The notes beneath the pieces are model-generated. The model was not told the DNA's origin, ran no database searches, and worked only from the letters and a program-made list of their open reading frames with translations. From Azonexus sp. (GTDB taxonomy: Bacteria; Pseudomonadota; Gammaproteobacteria; Burkholderiales; Rhodocyclaceae), in the NCBI GenBank assembly GCA_030696345.1, contig JAUYSK010000026.1, positions 1 to 64,000 on the forward strand: a DNA stretch of 64,000 bases, given 5' to 3'. Below, piece after piece: positions 20,179 through 28,946 of this stretch (position 1 is the first letter of the stretch; each line of letters starts with the position of its first letter). A program made the translations under genes and the position numbers.

Positions 20179-20844
20179 TTAGTCGGCCAGTTCGATCTGG
20201 CCGCTGACGGTGGTTGTTACCAGGCTGTTGCCGGCTTCCATCGGCATCGGTGCCGCGTCGGTCGCCATTTTGGCCAGGCTGGCCCGGAACATCGGCATCG
20301 GCGGCGAGCTGCCATTCTGCTGCACGCTGAGCTGTTTTACCTGATAGGGCTTGCCGAACAGATCGGCCAGCAGTTTGGCGCGATTCTGGAAGGCACCTAC
20401 TGCCTGGCGCGTTGCTTCATCTTCGGCCGCCTGGCGGGTGGCCGGTGCTGGACGTTGGGCGAGGTTGCCAACGGCCAGCCGCATCTGCTGCAGTCGGCCC
20501 AGCAGTTCCGATACCGCTGCCTGATCCCCGGACTCCAGGATCAGTTCGGAGCGCATGCGCCAGCTGTCAATTTTCTGATTTTGGCTATAGACCGGGTAGG
20601 TGGACTGTTGCCCGCTCTTGACTGAAATCGATGGCCGCGACTTGATCAGCTTGAGTGCCTCGGCGACATCCTGGTTGAGTTTGCGAGCAAGCTCGGCCGG
20701 ATTGCTGCCGCTTGCTTCGGCGTAAACCGTGGCCTCGACCATGTCATTGGCGGCTGGGCGGCTGGCTTCGGCCGATAGCTCAATGCTGGTCCCGGCCTGG
20801 GCGATAGTGGCCAGCAGGGTGGTGGCAAGCAGGAGATATTTCAT
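20179..20844 (-). CDS. Periplasmic SIMPL-domain (DUF541) protein
   Basis: The 221-residue protein has a signal peptide (MKYLLLATTLLATIAQAG) and a SIMPL/DUF541 body. Visible family features are the N-terminal beta-strand ELSAEASRPAANDMVEATVYAEASG, the segment LIKSRPSISVKSGQQSTYPVYSQNQKI and the C-terminal strand LVTTTVSGQIELAD. SIMPL proteins of Gram-negatives are periplasmic or outer-membrane proteins linked to stress, without a defined reaction. Confidence 0.9.
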   Translation of the reverse strand: MKYLLLATTLLATIAQAGTSIELSAEASRPAANDMVEATVYAEASGSNPAELARKLNQDVAEALKLIKSRPSISVKSGQQSTYPVYSQNQKIDSWRMRSELILESGDQAAVSELLGRLQQMRLAVGNLAQRPAPATRQAAEDEATRQAVGAFQNRAKLLADLFGKPYQVKQLSVQQNGSSPPMPMFRASLAKMATDAAPMPMEAGNSLVTTTVSGQIELAD

Positions 20845-20919
20845 CGGGGCTCTTTCTTACAGGTTGGGCTAGTGCTTCGGATCAACTGACCTTGCCTAAG
20901 GATAAGGCACTTGGCTTTC

Positions 20920-21282
20920 CTAAAACAGCCGGCGGTGCCGGAAAGTGCCCGGGGCGTGCGACAGCAGTGTCGACAGTATCAGGATGAACCAGAAAATGAC
21001 GGGCGCCCAGGCGGGTTGCAGCAGCATCAAACCGACCAGCCCCAGCTTGACGAGTACGCCGAACCCGGCGACTTCGCGCAGTTGGGCCGGGTTGGCCCAG
21101 GTGTCGATGGCGAACATGGTCAGCCCGGAGAACAGCGTAATTTTCGCGCCAATACTGACCTCGGTCGCACCGAATAGTCCGGCACCTAGCAGCACGATAC
21201 CGATCAGATGCAGGCTGCGTAGCGCGAGATTGAGCCAGCGTTTGCCGGGGAAATCGCGAACGTTCTCACGGCGGCGGGGCAT
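20920..21282 (-). CDS. Small multi-pass membrane protein downstream of rhlE
   Basis: The 120-residue product starts at the ATG at 21282 (MPRRRENVRDFPGKRWLNLALRS). It has four hydrophobic segments (LIGIVLLGAGLFGA, ITLFSGLTMFAIDTWA, LVKLGLVGLMLLQPAW, VIFWFILILSTLLSHAPG). I do not assign a family. The open frame continues upstream through the rhlE end, but that part is a shadow. It lies 19 bases after rhlE on the same strand. Confidence 0.72.
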   Translation of the reverse strand: MPRRRENVRDFPGKRWLNLALRSLHLIGIVLLGAGLFGATEVSIGAKITLFSGLTMFAIDTWANPAQLREVAGFGVLVKLGLVGLMLLQPAWAPVIFWFILILSTLLSHAPGTFRHRRLF

Positions 21283-21301
21283 GGCAGGATTCGCGACCGG
21301 T

Positions 21302-22630
21302 TCAGCGGCCGCGCGGTTTTGCCGCGGCGGGTTTGGCCGGGCTGCGGCCGGGGGCTGACCGGGCCGGCTTGGCGACCGGGGCATCGAAACCGACCCAGTT
21401 GCCGGGTACGTTTTTCGCCGACCGACCACCGCCAACTTTCGGCTTTTTCGGCTTCTTGGCCACCGGTGCGGTGTTGCCGGTCAGCGGCACGCGGTGATCC
21501 GGCTCGAAGCCCGGCTCTTCATCGCGGCTCAGCGTCTGTTTGATCAGCGCTTCGATGGCGGCGAGCAGCGGTACTTCGTCGGCACAGACCAGTGAAATCG
21601 CTTCGCCACTGGCGCCGGCCCTGCCGGTGCGGCCGATCCGGTGGATGTAGTCTTCGGCAACGATGGGCAGGTCGAAATTGACCACTTGCGGTAGATCATC
21701 GATGTCCAGTCCGCGGGCTGCGACATCGGTGGCGACGAGGATTTGTACCTCGCCGGCCTTGAAGCTTTCCAGTGCACGCAGCCGGGCCGGCTGGTTCTTG
21801 TCGCCGTGAATGGCGTCAGCCGGGATTTTCTTGGCTTGCAGTGTGGTGACCAGTAATTCGGCACCCTTGCGGGTTTTGACGAAAACCAGCACCTGCCCCC
21901 ATTTGCGATTTTTCAGCAGATGCAGGAAGAGTTCGGGCTTCCGTTTCTTGTCGCAGGGGACGACCCATTGCTTGATGCTCTTGACAGTGCTGTTGCGCGG
22001 GCTGACTTCGATCGACAGCGGATCGCGCAGCCGGGTCTTGGCCATGGCGCGGATTTCGTCGGAGAAGGTGGCGGAAAAAAGCAGGGTCTGGCGCTGCTTG
22101 GGCAAGGCGGCAAAAACCGCATCGAGTTCGCGGGAAAAGCCGAGGTCGAGCATGCGGTCGGCTTCGTCGAGAATCAGCGTTTCGACCTGCTTGAACTTGA
22201 GCGCGTTCTGGCGGAAGAGATCGAGCAGGCGGCCGGGGGTGGCCACCAGTACATCGACGCCGCGGCGCAGGCGCATCATCTGCGGGTTGATGCTGACGCC
22301 GCCGTAGGCAGCATAGGTGCTGACCGGCAGGTGCTGGCCGTATTCACGGAAGCTGGCGTGCACCTGTTCGGCCAGTTCGCGGGTCGGCACCAGTACCAGG
22401 GCGCGAATCGAATTGCTCGCCACCGGGCCGCCGGCGCTGCTCAAGCGTTGCAGCAAGGGCAGTGCGAAGCCGGCGGTCTTGCCGGTACCGGTCTGGGCTG
22501 CCGCCATCAGGTCGCGGCCAGCCAGTACGGCGGGGATGGCCTGGGTCTGGATCGGCGTAGGGGTCTGGTAACCCAGCGTTTCGAGCGCCTGAAGCAGGGG
22601 GGCGGCAAGGCCGAGCGAGGCAAAAGTCAT
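21302..22630 (-). CDS. rhlE: RhlE-type DEAD-box RNA helicase
   Basis: The 442-residue protein starts at MTFASLGLAAPLLQAL, which matches the RhlE N-terminus; the in-frame codons upstream do not. Motifs in order are [62 protein letters not shown] and HRIGRTGRAG. The C-terminal 75 residues are basic and low-complexity (KKPKKPKVGGGRSAK, PARSAPGRSPAKPAAAKPRGR), typical of RhlE tails that bind RNA. It functions in ribosome assembly and RNA decay. The start is 88 bases from the divergent pncC gene. Confidence 0.93.
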   Translation of the reverse strand: MTFASLGLAAPLLQALETLGYQTPTPIQTQAIPAVLAGRDLMAAAQTGTGKTAGFALPLLQRLSSAGGPVASNSIRALVLVPTRELAEQVHASFREYGQHLPVSTYAAYGGVSINPQMMRLRRGVDVLVATPGRLLDLFRQNALKFKQVETLILDEADRMLDLGFSRELDAVFAALPKQRQTLLFSATFSDEIRAMAKTRLRDPLSIEVSPRNSTVKSIKQWVVPCDKKRKPELFLHLLKNRKWGQVLVFVKTRKGAELLVTTLQAKKIPADAIHGDKNQPARLRALESFKAGEVQILVATDVAARGLDIDDLPQVVNFDLPIVAEDYIHRIGRTGRAGASGEAISLVCADEVPLLAAIEALIKQTLSRDEEPGFEPDHRVPLTGNTAPVAKKPKKPKVGGGRSAKNVPGNWVGFDAPVAKPARSAPGRSPAKPAAAKPRGR

Positions 22631-22718
22631 GGTGATTTTGGTGTGACGGTAAAGGGCGGAGTTTAACCGTTTCGCGCCAGCTCTTTGGTGCTGGCGTGGC
22701 CGGTGTAAGATTCCACGG

Positions 22719-23219
22719 ATGAACGAACTTGAAATATTGGCCCAGCAACTGGGTGCCGTGCTTTTTGCCCGTGGGGAGTGGTTGACCGCAGCAGAGTCCT
22801 GCACCGGCGGCTGGGTCTCCCAATCCGTGACGGCAATTGCCGGCAGTTCCGGCTGGTTCGAGCGGGGCTTTGTGACTTACTCGAATACGGCCAAAGTCGA
22901 AATGCTCGGCGTGCCGGAAACGACACTGGAGCGCCATGGGGCAGTCTCCGAGCAAACCGCCCGGGCCATGGCGCAGGGCGCGCTGGCGCACAGCCGGGCC
23001 GACTGGTCGGTGGCGATCACCGGTATTGCGGGCCCTGGCGGTGGCTCAGCGGAAAAGCCGGTGGGCACCGTTTGTTTCGGCTGGGCGTCGAAAGAGGGCG
23101 CTTGCGAAGCGCAGACCTGCCGTTTCAGCGGCGATCGTGCCGGCGTGCGCGAGCAGTCGGTTCGCCATGCCTTGACGGGATTGTTGCAGCGGATCGAGGC
23201 GTCATCAATAACGGCCTGA
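22719..23219 (+). CDS. pncC: Nicotinamide-nucleotide amidase (CinA C-terminal family)
   Basis: The 166-residue single-domain CinA protein has the amidase signature TAAESCTGGWVSQSVTAIAGSSGWFERGFVTYSN at residues 23-56 and VAITGIAGPGGGSAEKPVGTV. PncC converts nicotinamide mononucleotide to nicotinate mononucleotide in the pyridine nucleotide salvage cycle. Its length matches PncC without the N-terminal MoCF domain. It is divergent from rhlE. Confidence 0.93.
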   Translation: MNELEILAQQLGAVLFARGEWLTAAESCTGGWVSQSVTAIAGSSGWFERGFVTYSNTAKVEMLGVPETTLERHGAVSEQTARAMAQGALAHSRADWSVAITGIAGPGGGSAEKPVGTVCFGWASKEGACEAQTCRFSGDRAGVREQSVRHALTGLLQRIEASSITA

Positions 23220-23286
23220 AGCCATCCACCTGAGTCGCAGCCGGTTACGGCCGACGGCTGAGGCGAATTTCGGCCGCTTAGCGAAT

Positions 23287-23316
23287 GCTGCGGTCGACGC
23301 CCCCCAGAGGCAAAAA
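23287..23316. repeat. Copy A of a 29-30 base direct repeat
   Basis: It begins gctgcggtcgacgc, has a short C run and ends agaggcaaaaa, directly after the stop codon of the minus-strand DUF302 gene. The copy at 23847-23875 is the same apart from one mismatch and a 1-base indel. Confidence 0.75.
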
Positions 23317-23757
23317 TCAGCGCCCGGCTTCGGCGGCAATATCCTTGAGCAATGGCCCGACCAGCTTGGCGGCTGCGCCCATCGGTTTTCGGTAGGAAAT
23401 CCAGGTGGTGTTTTTCTCGCCGGGCAGTGTGTAGATCGAAATGGCGAACGGGCAGAGCACGATGTTGTGCGGGTCCGCTTCCATCATTTTTCGCGACAGG
23501 CCGGCTGAGCAGAATTCGATGATTTCAGCCTGTTCGAAAATCTTGCGGCTGGCGCCGATGTCAGCGCCGGTCCGGTTCAGCATGTCGGCGATGTGCGAGG
23601 TGTAATTGACCACCAAGCCGCGATTCTCGATCGCCATGGTGATCGCATCGCGGGCATCCTCGAAGTTGCCGCTGACCTTTTGCTTGACCATCCAGTCTTC
23701 GGCAACGGCGGCGCTGAAGCTCAGGGCCAGGGCAAATGAAATAATCAGGCGGTGCAT
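23317..23757 (-). CDS. Exported DUF302 protein
   Basis: The 146-residue product starts at the ATG at 23757 with a signal peptide (MHRLIISFALALSFSAAVAE). DUF302-type features follow: DAITMAIENRGLVVNYTSHIADMLNRTGAD, FEQAEIIEFCSAGLSRKMMEADPHNIVLCPFAISIYTL, and WISYRKP. Proteins of this family are small periplasmic or outer-surface proteins without an assigned reaction. The frame is open upstream into the helicase gene, but that part has no coding character. A short repeat follows its stop. Confidence 0.85.
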   Translation of the reverse strand: MHRLIISFALALSFSAAVAEDWMVKQKVSGNFEDARDAITMAIENRGLVVNYTSHIADMLNRTGADIGASRKIFEQAEIIEFCSAGLSRKMMEADPHNIVLCPFAISIYTLPGEKNTTWISYRKPMGAAAKLVGPLLKDIAAEAGR

Positions 23758-23846
23758 GCTCACTCCAGAATTAGCGTTTTCTAATGTGGCGATTGTACTG
23801 CCCCGCCTGGCTCCGTGGAGTACTTCATGTGCTTTACGCCAAGAGC

Positions 23847-23875
23847 GCTGCGGTCGACGCGCCCAGAGGCAAAAA
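23847..23875. repeat. Copy B of a 29-30 base direct repeat
   Basis: Same gctgcggtcgacgc...agaggcaaaaa unit as at 23287-23316, again placed directly after the stop (23879) of a minus-strand gene, here the SNF2 helicase. Confidence 0.75.
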
Positions 23876-23878
23876 CCG

Positions 23879-26800
23879 TTAAAGCGGTAGCGGCTCGAAC
23901 AGCGCCGCCAGATCGTCGGTGCCGAACTTGATATCGACGCTGTGGTCATCGGAAAGGATGCCGGCGGCCAGTTCGGCTTTGCGCTCCTGCAGGGCAAGAA
24001 TCTTTTCTTCGATGCTGCCGCCAACGATCAATTTGTACACGAATACCGGTTTGTCCTGACCGAGTCGGTGGGCGCGGTCGGTGGCCTGGTTTTCGACCGC
24101 CGGATTCCACCAAGGGTCATAGTGGATGACAGTGTCGGCAGCCGTCAGGTTGAGGCCGACGCCGCCGGCTTTCAGGCTGATCAGGAAGATTGGCACATCT
24201 TCTTCCTGAAAACGGCGAATCGGAGTTTCGCGATCGACGGTGTCGCCGGTCAACGTGACGTAGGCGATGTCGAGCTTGTCGAGTTCGTGTTCGATCAGCG
24301 CCAGCATGCTGGTGAATTGCGAGAAAACGAGAATGCGCCGGCCCTCATCGACCAGTTCCGGCAACATCGCCATCAGCAGATCGAGCTTGGCGCGTTCCTT
24401 GACCTTCTTGGCGGCCAGAGCCTTGACCAGGCGTGGGTCGCAACAGACCTGACGAAGCTTGAGCAGGGCGTCGAGAATGACGATCTGGCTGCGCGCGAAG
24501 CCCTTGCTGGCGATTTCGTCGCGGACCTTGGCATCCATCGCAGCGCGCACCGTTTCATAGAGGTCACGCTGGCTGCCTTCGAGTTCGACGCTGCGGATGA
24601 TGATGGTTTTCGGCGGCAGTTCCTGCGCGACATCTTCCTTCTTGCGGCGCAGGATGAAGGGACGGATGCGGCGGGCCAGCAGTTTGCGGCGGGCGATGTC
24701 GCCCTGCTTCTCGATTGGCGTGCGCCAGTGCCGGGTGAATTGCTTGCTGGTGCCGAGGAAGCCGGGGAGCAGGAAGTCGAACTGGCTCCATAGCTCGCCG
24801 AGGTGGTTCTCCAGCGGCGTGCCGGTCAGGCACAGCCGGTGGCGGGTATCGACCTTGCGCACGGCTTCGGCGCTGCGGCTCTGGGCGTTCTTGACCGTCT
24901 GCGCTTCGTCGAGGATGAGCAGATGGTAGCTGTGCTGCATCAGTTCTTCAGCATCGCGCCAGAGCAGCGGGTAGGTGGTCAGAATGACATCGTGGCTGGG
25001 GATTTCACCGAAGCGCGTCTTGCGTTCCGGGCCGTGCAGCGAGAGCACCGTGAGCGAAGGGGCAAAGCGCGCCGCCTCGTTTTTCCAGTTGAAGATCAGC
25101 GAAGTCGGCAGGACGATCAGCGCCGGCTTGTCGAGGCGGCCACCTTCCTTTTCGAGCAGCAGGTGGGCCAGCGTCTGGGCCGTCTTGCCCAGGCCCATGT
25201 CGTCGGCCAGGATGCCGGAAAGATTCTGTTCGCGCAGGAATTGCAGCCAGGCCAGGCCTTCCCGCTGATAGGGACGAAGTTCAAGACACAGGCCGGCCGG
25301 TGGCACGATGTCGACAATACCCTGGGCGGCTTGCAGGCGCTCGGCCAACGCGAAGACGTCACTCTGGCCGCGGAATTGCCAGCGGCTGACATCGGTCAGT
25401 TCGGCCAGGCGGGGCGCATCGAAGCGTGACAGGCGCAGTGTTTCGCCGCCGGTAAAGCCATCGAACAGGTCGATCAGTGTCGCCGCCAGCGGCTTGAGGC
25501 GCCCGGCCGGGACGCGCAGACGCTTGCCGCTCGGGGTGTGGAGTTCGATCCCTTCGGTGTCCGGAATGCGCTCCAGTTCGGCGCTGTCCAGCCAGCGCCC
25601 ATCGCGGCGGAAAAGGCCGGCCAATAGCGGGGCCAGTGGCAGGCGCTCGCCTTCGACGATGACGCCCATGTCGAGGTTGAACCAGCCGTTGTCGGCCTCG
25701 AAAAGATCAGCCTCCCAACCATCGACCTCGATGACGTGGTGACGGAAATCTTCCGGGAACTCGACTTGCCAGCCGGCCAGCTTCAGTTGCTCGGCGCCTT
25801 CGAGCATGAATGATTTCCAGCTGATTTCATCGGCCAGACCATAGATGCCTTCCGGCGGGCTGCCGAAGGTGTACAGCGTATGGCCGGGGATTTTCTGCAT
25901 GCCCCGGGCCAGCAAAGCCTGCAGGGCGCTGGCTTCAGCGTCCGGACGACGCTTCAGGCGAACGGTTTCACCCTCGGGCAGGGTGATGAATTCGCTCTTT
26001 TCCTCGGGCCGGATTTCGGTGTCGGCATAGCGGAAAATGACCCGTGCAACGTCAAAGGGGCCACCGCTGAAACTTGCCGGATAGTTGCGCCAGGCGCGCT
26101 GACCATGGGTGTGCAGCGTTTCAAGCAGGAGGATGGCTTGCAGTGGCGTGTCGACCAGACGCAGGCGGGCGCCGGCATCCTCGGTCGGTAGCGGCAGGTC
26201 GGGGGCGAGCTCGGTCAGCGCCTCGGCGACCACGGCGGCTTCCTTGGCGGAGAGCGGCGGCAGCGAAAACAGGCGGTTGACCACGGCCGGGTTGCCGGCG
26301 ACTTCGAGCGGGCCGGTTTCACCTTCGCCGAGGTCGAGATACCACGGGGGATCGACCGCAATGATCATTCCCGCCGAAGGTTCCGGCTTCAGGTAGGGGC
26401 GCTGGAAGCCCATGCCATCAATCTGCCAGCCGATGCTTGCCGGACGCGTGTCGCCGGCATTGAGCGGCAGCCCGAGATCGTCTTCCGGATAAAGGCGATG
26501 ACTGGCGACCATCCGTTGCAGGATTTCAGCGCCGTGTTTCGGCCCCAGACCAAAGGCGCGCAGGCCGGTCTCGTGGCCGCGCTCGGCCCAGATCAGGCGC
26601 AGGATGCCGAGATCTTCTTCATTGACGAACTGCGGCGGCGTCACCAGGGCGCGATCGACCTTCCACCACTCATCGGCGCTTTCCGGGTATTTGCCTTTGC
26701 GGATCTCGATGCCGAAGCGCAGCTGGTCAGCCGTCCATTTCAGGATGTAGAACAGTTGCTGACGGGCGCCGGCCGGGCGGGCCTTTTTCTTGGCGACGGC

Positions 26801-27157
26801 CATTGAAACGCGGCGCAGATCCTCGACCCAGGAGAGCACGCTGTTGCTTACCCGATCCGCCGGGTTGCGCTCGGCGACAGCCTTCAACAGCATTGCGGCA
26901 ACGTGCTTGCAGTGGCGGCCGACCGGGCAGGTGCAGCGGCTGACCACCATCGTTTCGCCGCTCTGCGCCTGGCTCAGATAGGCCTGCGTCGTGTACGGCG
27001 TGCGGGCGGTGCCCTGAACCACGGCGCTGATCTGGCTGCCGTTGATTTCGAGGTTCTGTACCTGCTCGACGTAGGGGCGAGCCTTGTTCAATTCGCGCGT
27101 GACAAACCAGTCGGCGACGTTTTCTTCGGTAAAACTGGTGAGCGTGACAGCAGCCAT
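23879..27157 (-). CDS. SNF2-family DNA helicase/ATPase with SWIM zinc finger
   Basis: The 1092-residue protein has an N-terminal SWIM finger (CTCPVGRHCKHVAAM, about residues 74-88), a long middle region, and a C-terminal two-lobed SNF2 motor. Motor motifs include ADDMGLGKTAQTLAHLL (Walker A), LILDEAQTVKN (DEAQ box), TGTPLENHLGELWSQFDFL, then ILVFSQFTSML, LKAGGVGLNLTAADTVIHYDPWWNP and ATDRAHRLGQ. Such bacterial proteins are SNF2/RapA-like translocases on DNA. The stop is 6 bases from nothing else on this strand; the UbiB-like gene lies just upstream (6-base gap), so they are probably co-transcribed. Confidence 0.93.
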   Translation of the reverse strand: MAAVTLTSFTEENVADWFVTRELNKARPYVEQVQNLEINGSQISAVVQGTARTPYTTQAYLSQAQSGETMVVSRCTCPVGRHCKHVAAMLLKAVAERNPADRVSNSVLSWVEDLRRVSMAVAKKKARPAGARQQLFYILKWTADQLRFGIEIRKGKYPESADEWWKVDRALVTPPQFVNEEDLGILRLIWAERGHETGLRAFGLGPKHGAEILQRMVASHRLYPEDDLGLPLNAGDTRPASIGWQIDGMGFQRPYLKPEPSAGMIIAVDPPWYLDLGEGETGPLEVAGNPAVVNRLFSLPPLSAKEAAVVAEALTELAPDLPLPTEDAGARLRLVDTPLQAILLLETLHTHGQRAWRNYPASFSGGPFDVARVIFRYADTEIRPEEKSEFITLPEGETVRLKRRPDAEASALQALLARGMQKIPGHTLYTFGSPPEGIYGLADEISWKSFMLEGAEQLKLAGWQVEFPEDFRHHVIEVDGWEADLFEADNGWFNLDMGVIVEGERLPLAPLLAGLFRRDGRWLDSAELERIPDTEGIELHTPSGKRLRVPAGRLKPLAATLIDLFDGFTGGETLRLSRFDAPRLAELTDVSRWQFRGQSDVFALAERLQAAQGIVDIVPPAGLCLELRPYQREGLAWLQFLREQNLSGILADDMGLGKTAQTLAHLLLEKEGGRLDKPALIVLPTSLIFNWKNEAARFAPSLTVLSLHGPERKTRFGEIPSHDVILTTYPLLWRDAEELMQHSYHLLILDEAQTVKNAQSRSAEAVRKVDTRHRLCLTGTPLENHLGELWSQFDFLLPGFLGTSKQFTRHWRTPIEKQGDIARRKLLARRIRPFILRRKKEDVAQELPPKTIIIRSVELEGSQRDLYETVRAAMDAKVRDEIASKGFARSQIVILDALLKLRQVCCDPRLVKALAAKKVKERAKLDLLMAMLPELVDEGRRILVFSQFTSMLALIEHELDKLDIAYVTLTGDTVDRETPIRRFQEEDVPIFLISLKAGGVGLNLTAADTVIHYDPWWNPAVENQATDRAHRLGQDKPVFVYKLIVGGSIEEKILALQERKAELAAGILSDDHSVDIKFGTDDLAALFEPLPL

Positions 27158-27163
27158 CGGTGA

Positions 27164-28684
27164 TCAGGAATACAGGACGCTGATCAGCACGGCGAGCAGC
27201 AGGGCGATGATGGCGAGCCAGCGGTTTTGTTGCTGCTGGGCGGCGATCAGGCGGTCTAGCTGGGGTTGCAGGTCGGTCTTGGTCGGCTGGGCCAGCGACT
27301 GATGAATGAGGCGTGGCAACTGCGGGATGGTTCGGGCCAGATAGGGCGCTTCCCGCTGGAAGGTCTTGACCAGACCGCGCCAGCCGACCTGCTCGCTCAT
27401 CCAGCGCTCAAGGAAGGGCTTGGCGGTTTTCCAGAGGTCGAGTTCCGGGTCGAGCTGACGACCGAGACCTTCGATATTGAGCAGGGTTTTTTGCAGCATG
27501 ACCAGTTGCGGCTGAATCTCGACATTGAAGCGGCGCGAGGTCTGGAACAGGCGGAGCAGGATCTTGCCGAAGGAAATGTCCTTCAGCGGCCGGTCGAAAA
27601 TGGGCTCGCAGACGGCGCGGATGGCGGCCTCGAACTCGTCGACGCGGGTTTCCTTGGGAGCCCAGCCGGATTCGATGTGGGCTTCGGCAACGCGTTTGTA
27701 GTCGCGGCGGAAGAAGGCGAGGAAGTTTTGCGCCAGGTAATTTTTGTCGGAGTCGGTCAGCGTGCCGACGATGCCGAAATCGAGGGCGATGTAGCGGCCG
27801 TCAGCGTGCACGAAGATGTTCCCGGGGTGCATGTCGGCATGGAAAAAGCCGTCGCGGAAGACCTGGGTGAAGAAGATTTCGACACCGGCTTCGGAAAGCT
27901 TTGACAGGTTAATGCCATCGGCGCGCAGCTTGTCGATTTGCGAAATTGGCGTGCCGACCATGCGTTCCATGACCATCACCGTCGACGTGCACCAGTCCCA
28001 ATGGACTTCCGGCACGATCAGCAGCGTGGAATCGGCAAAGTTGCGGCGCAGTTGCGAAGCATTGGCTGCTTCGCGCATCAGATCCAGCTCGTCGCGCAGG
28101 TATTTGGCGAACTCGGCGACGACTTCCCGCGGCTTCAGGCGCTTGCCATCGGCCCAGAGTTTTTCGAGCAGCATCGCGAAATTGTCCATCAGCGCCAGAT
28201 CGTGCTCGATGACCGACAGCATGTTGGGGCGGAGAATCTTTACGGCAACCTCGTGGCCACCATCTTCCGTTTTCAGGCGGGCGAAATGCACCTGAGCGAT
28301 CGAGGCCGAGGCGACCGGCACCGGATCGAACTCGGCAAAGACTTCGCTGGCCGGGCGGCCATAGGCCTTTTCAATTTCAGCCAGCGCCAGTTGCGAATCG
28401 AAGGGTGGAACGCGATCCTGCAGGCGGGCCAGTTCGTCGGCGATGTCGGCCGGCATCAGGTCGCGGCGGGTGGAGAGCACCTGGCCGAACTTGACGAAAA
28501 TCGGCCCCAGCGCCTCAAGCGCCAGCCGCAGGCGAACCGCGCGCGGCGTCGACAGGTCACGCCAGAACTGCAAGGCGTTGGCTAGCCGAACCAGACGCCC
28601 CGACGGCTCATGTTCGAGCACCATTTCGTCCAGGCCGAAACGGCTGGCGACTGAGGCGATCTTGAGCAAACGGAGGAAACGCAT
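27164..28684 (-). CDS. ubiB: ABC1/UbiB-family kinase-like protein
   Basis: The 506-residue protein has the UbiB signature KFGQ ([15 protein letters not shown], about residue 66), the Ala-rich loop [23 protein letters not shown], the catalytic/metal region [28 protein letters not shown] and a C-terminal membrane helix ([18 protein letters not shown]). UbiB-type atypical kinases support ubiquinone biosynthesis or lipid handling at the inner membrane. I call it UbiB-like because it is not beside ubiE/ubiJ here, so a second ABC1 paralogue is possible. A perfect 16-base palindrome lies upstream at 28726-28741. Confidence 0.85.
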   Translation of the reverse strand: MRFLRLLKIASVASRFGLDEMVLEHEPSGRLVRLANALQFWRDLSTPRAVRLRLALEALGPIFVKFGQVLSTRRDLMPADIADELARLQDRVPPFDSQLALAEIEKAYGRPASEVFAEFDPVPVASASIAQVHFARLKTEDGGHEVAVKILRPNMLSVIEHDLALMDNFAMLLEKLWADGKRLKPREVVAEFAKYLRDELDLMREAANASQLRRNFADSTLLIVPEVHWDWCTSTVMVMERMVGTPISQIDKLRADGINLSKLSEAGVEIFFTQVFRDGFFHADMHPGNIFVHADGRYIALDFGIVGTLTDSDKNYLAQNFLAFFRRDYKRVAEAHIESGWAPKETRVDEFEAAIRAVCEPIFDRPLKDISFGKILLRLFQTSRRFNVEIQPQLVMLQKTLLNIEGLGRQLDPELDLWKTAKPFLERWMSEQVGWRGLVKTFQREAPYLARTIPQLPRLIHQSLAQPTKTDLQPQLDRLIAAQQQQNRWLAIIALLLAVLISVLYS

Positions 28685-28725
28685 GGTGGTGGGGCGTGCC
28701 GGCGGGTCCGGCTCCAGCTAAAACG

Positions 28726-28741
28726 AGCATGTTAACATGCT
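28726..28741. promoter_or_regulatory. Perfect 16-base palindrome upstream of the ubiB-like gene
   Basis: AGCATGTTAACATGCT is a perfect dyad, 42-57 bases before the ubiB-like start and about 205 bases before the divergent GGDEF gene. It fits an operator for a dimeric regulator. The rest of the 28685-28946 gap shows no gene. Confidence 0.5.
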
Positions 28742-28946
28742 GACGACGGTTGCGGCCCGGTGTTTTCGGCTTGGGGCGACTGCCGGGCGGCGCTGGCTGG
28801 CGCCTTGCAGTGTAAGCATGACAATGTTTCCGGGTCAGGCGTGGCTTGGGATAAACTTACCGATCAGGGGCTGCAGGGCAACGATGCCTTGCCGGCGAAA
28901 AAATTAAAATCGGGTTTGTTCTTCTGATCTCATTCAATTTATCTCG

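Noticed and set aside
23238..23260. Terminator between pncC and the DUF302 gene
   Set aside because: cagccg/cggctg gives only a 6-base stem with a large loop and no T-run on either strand.
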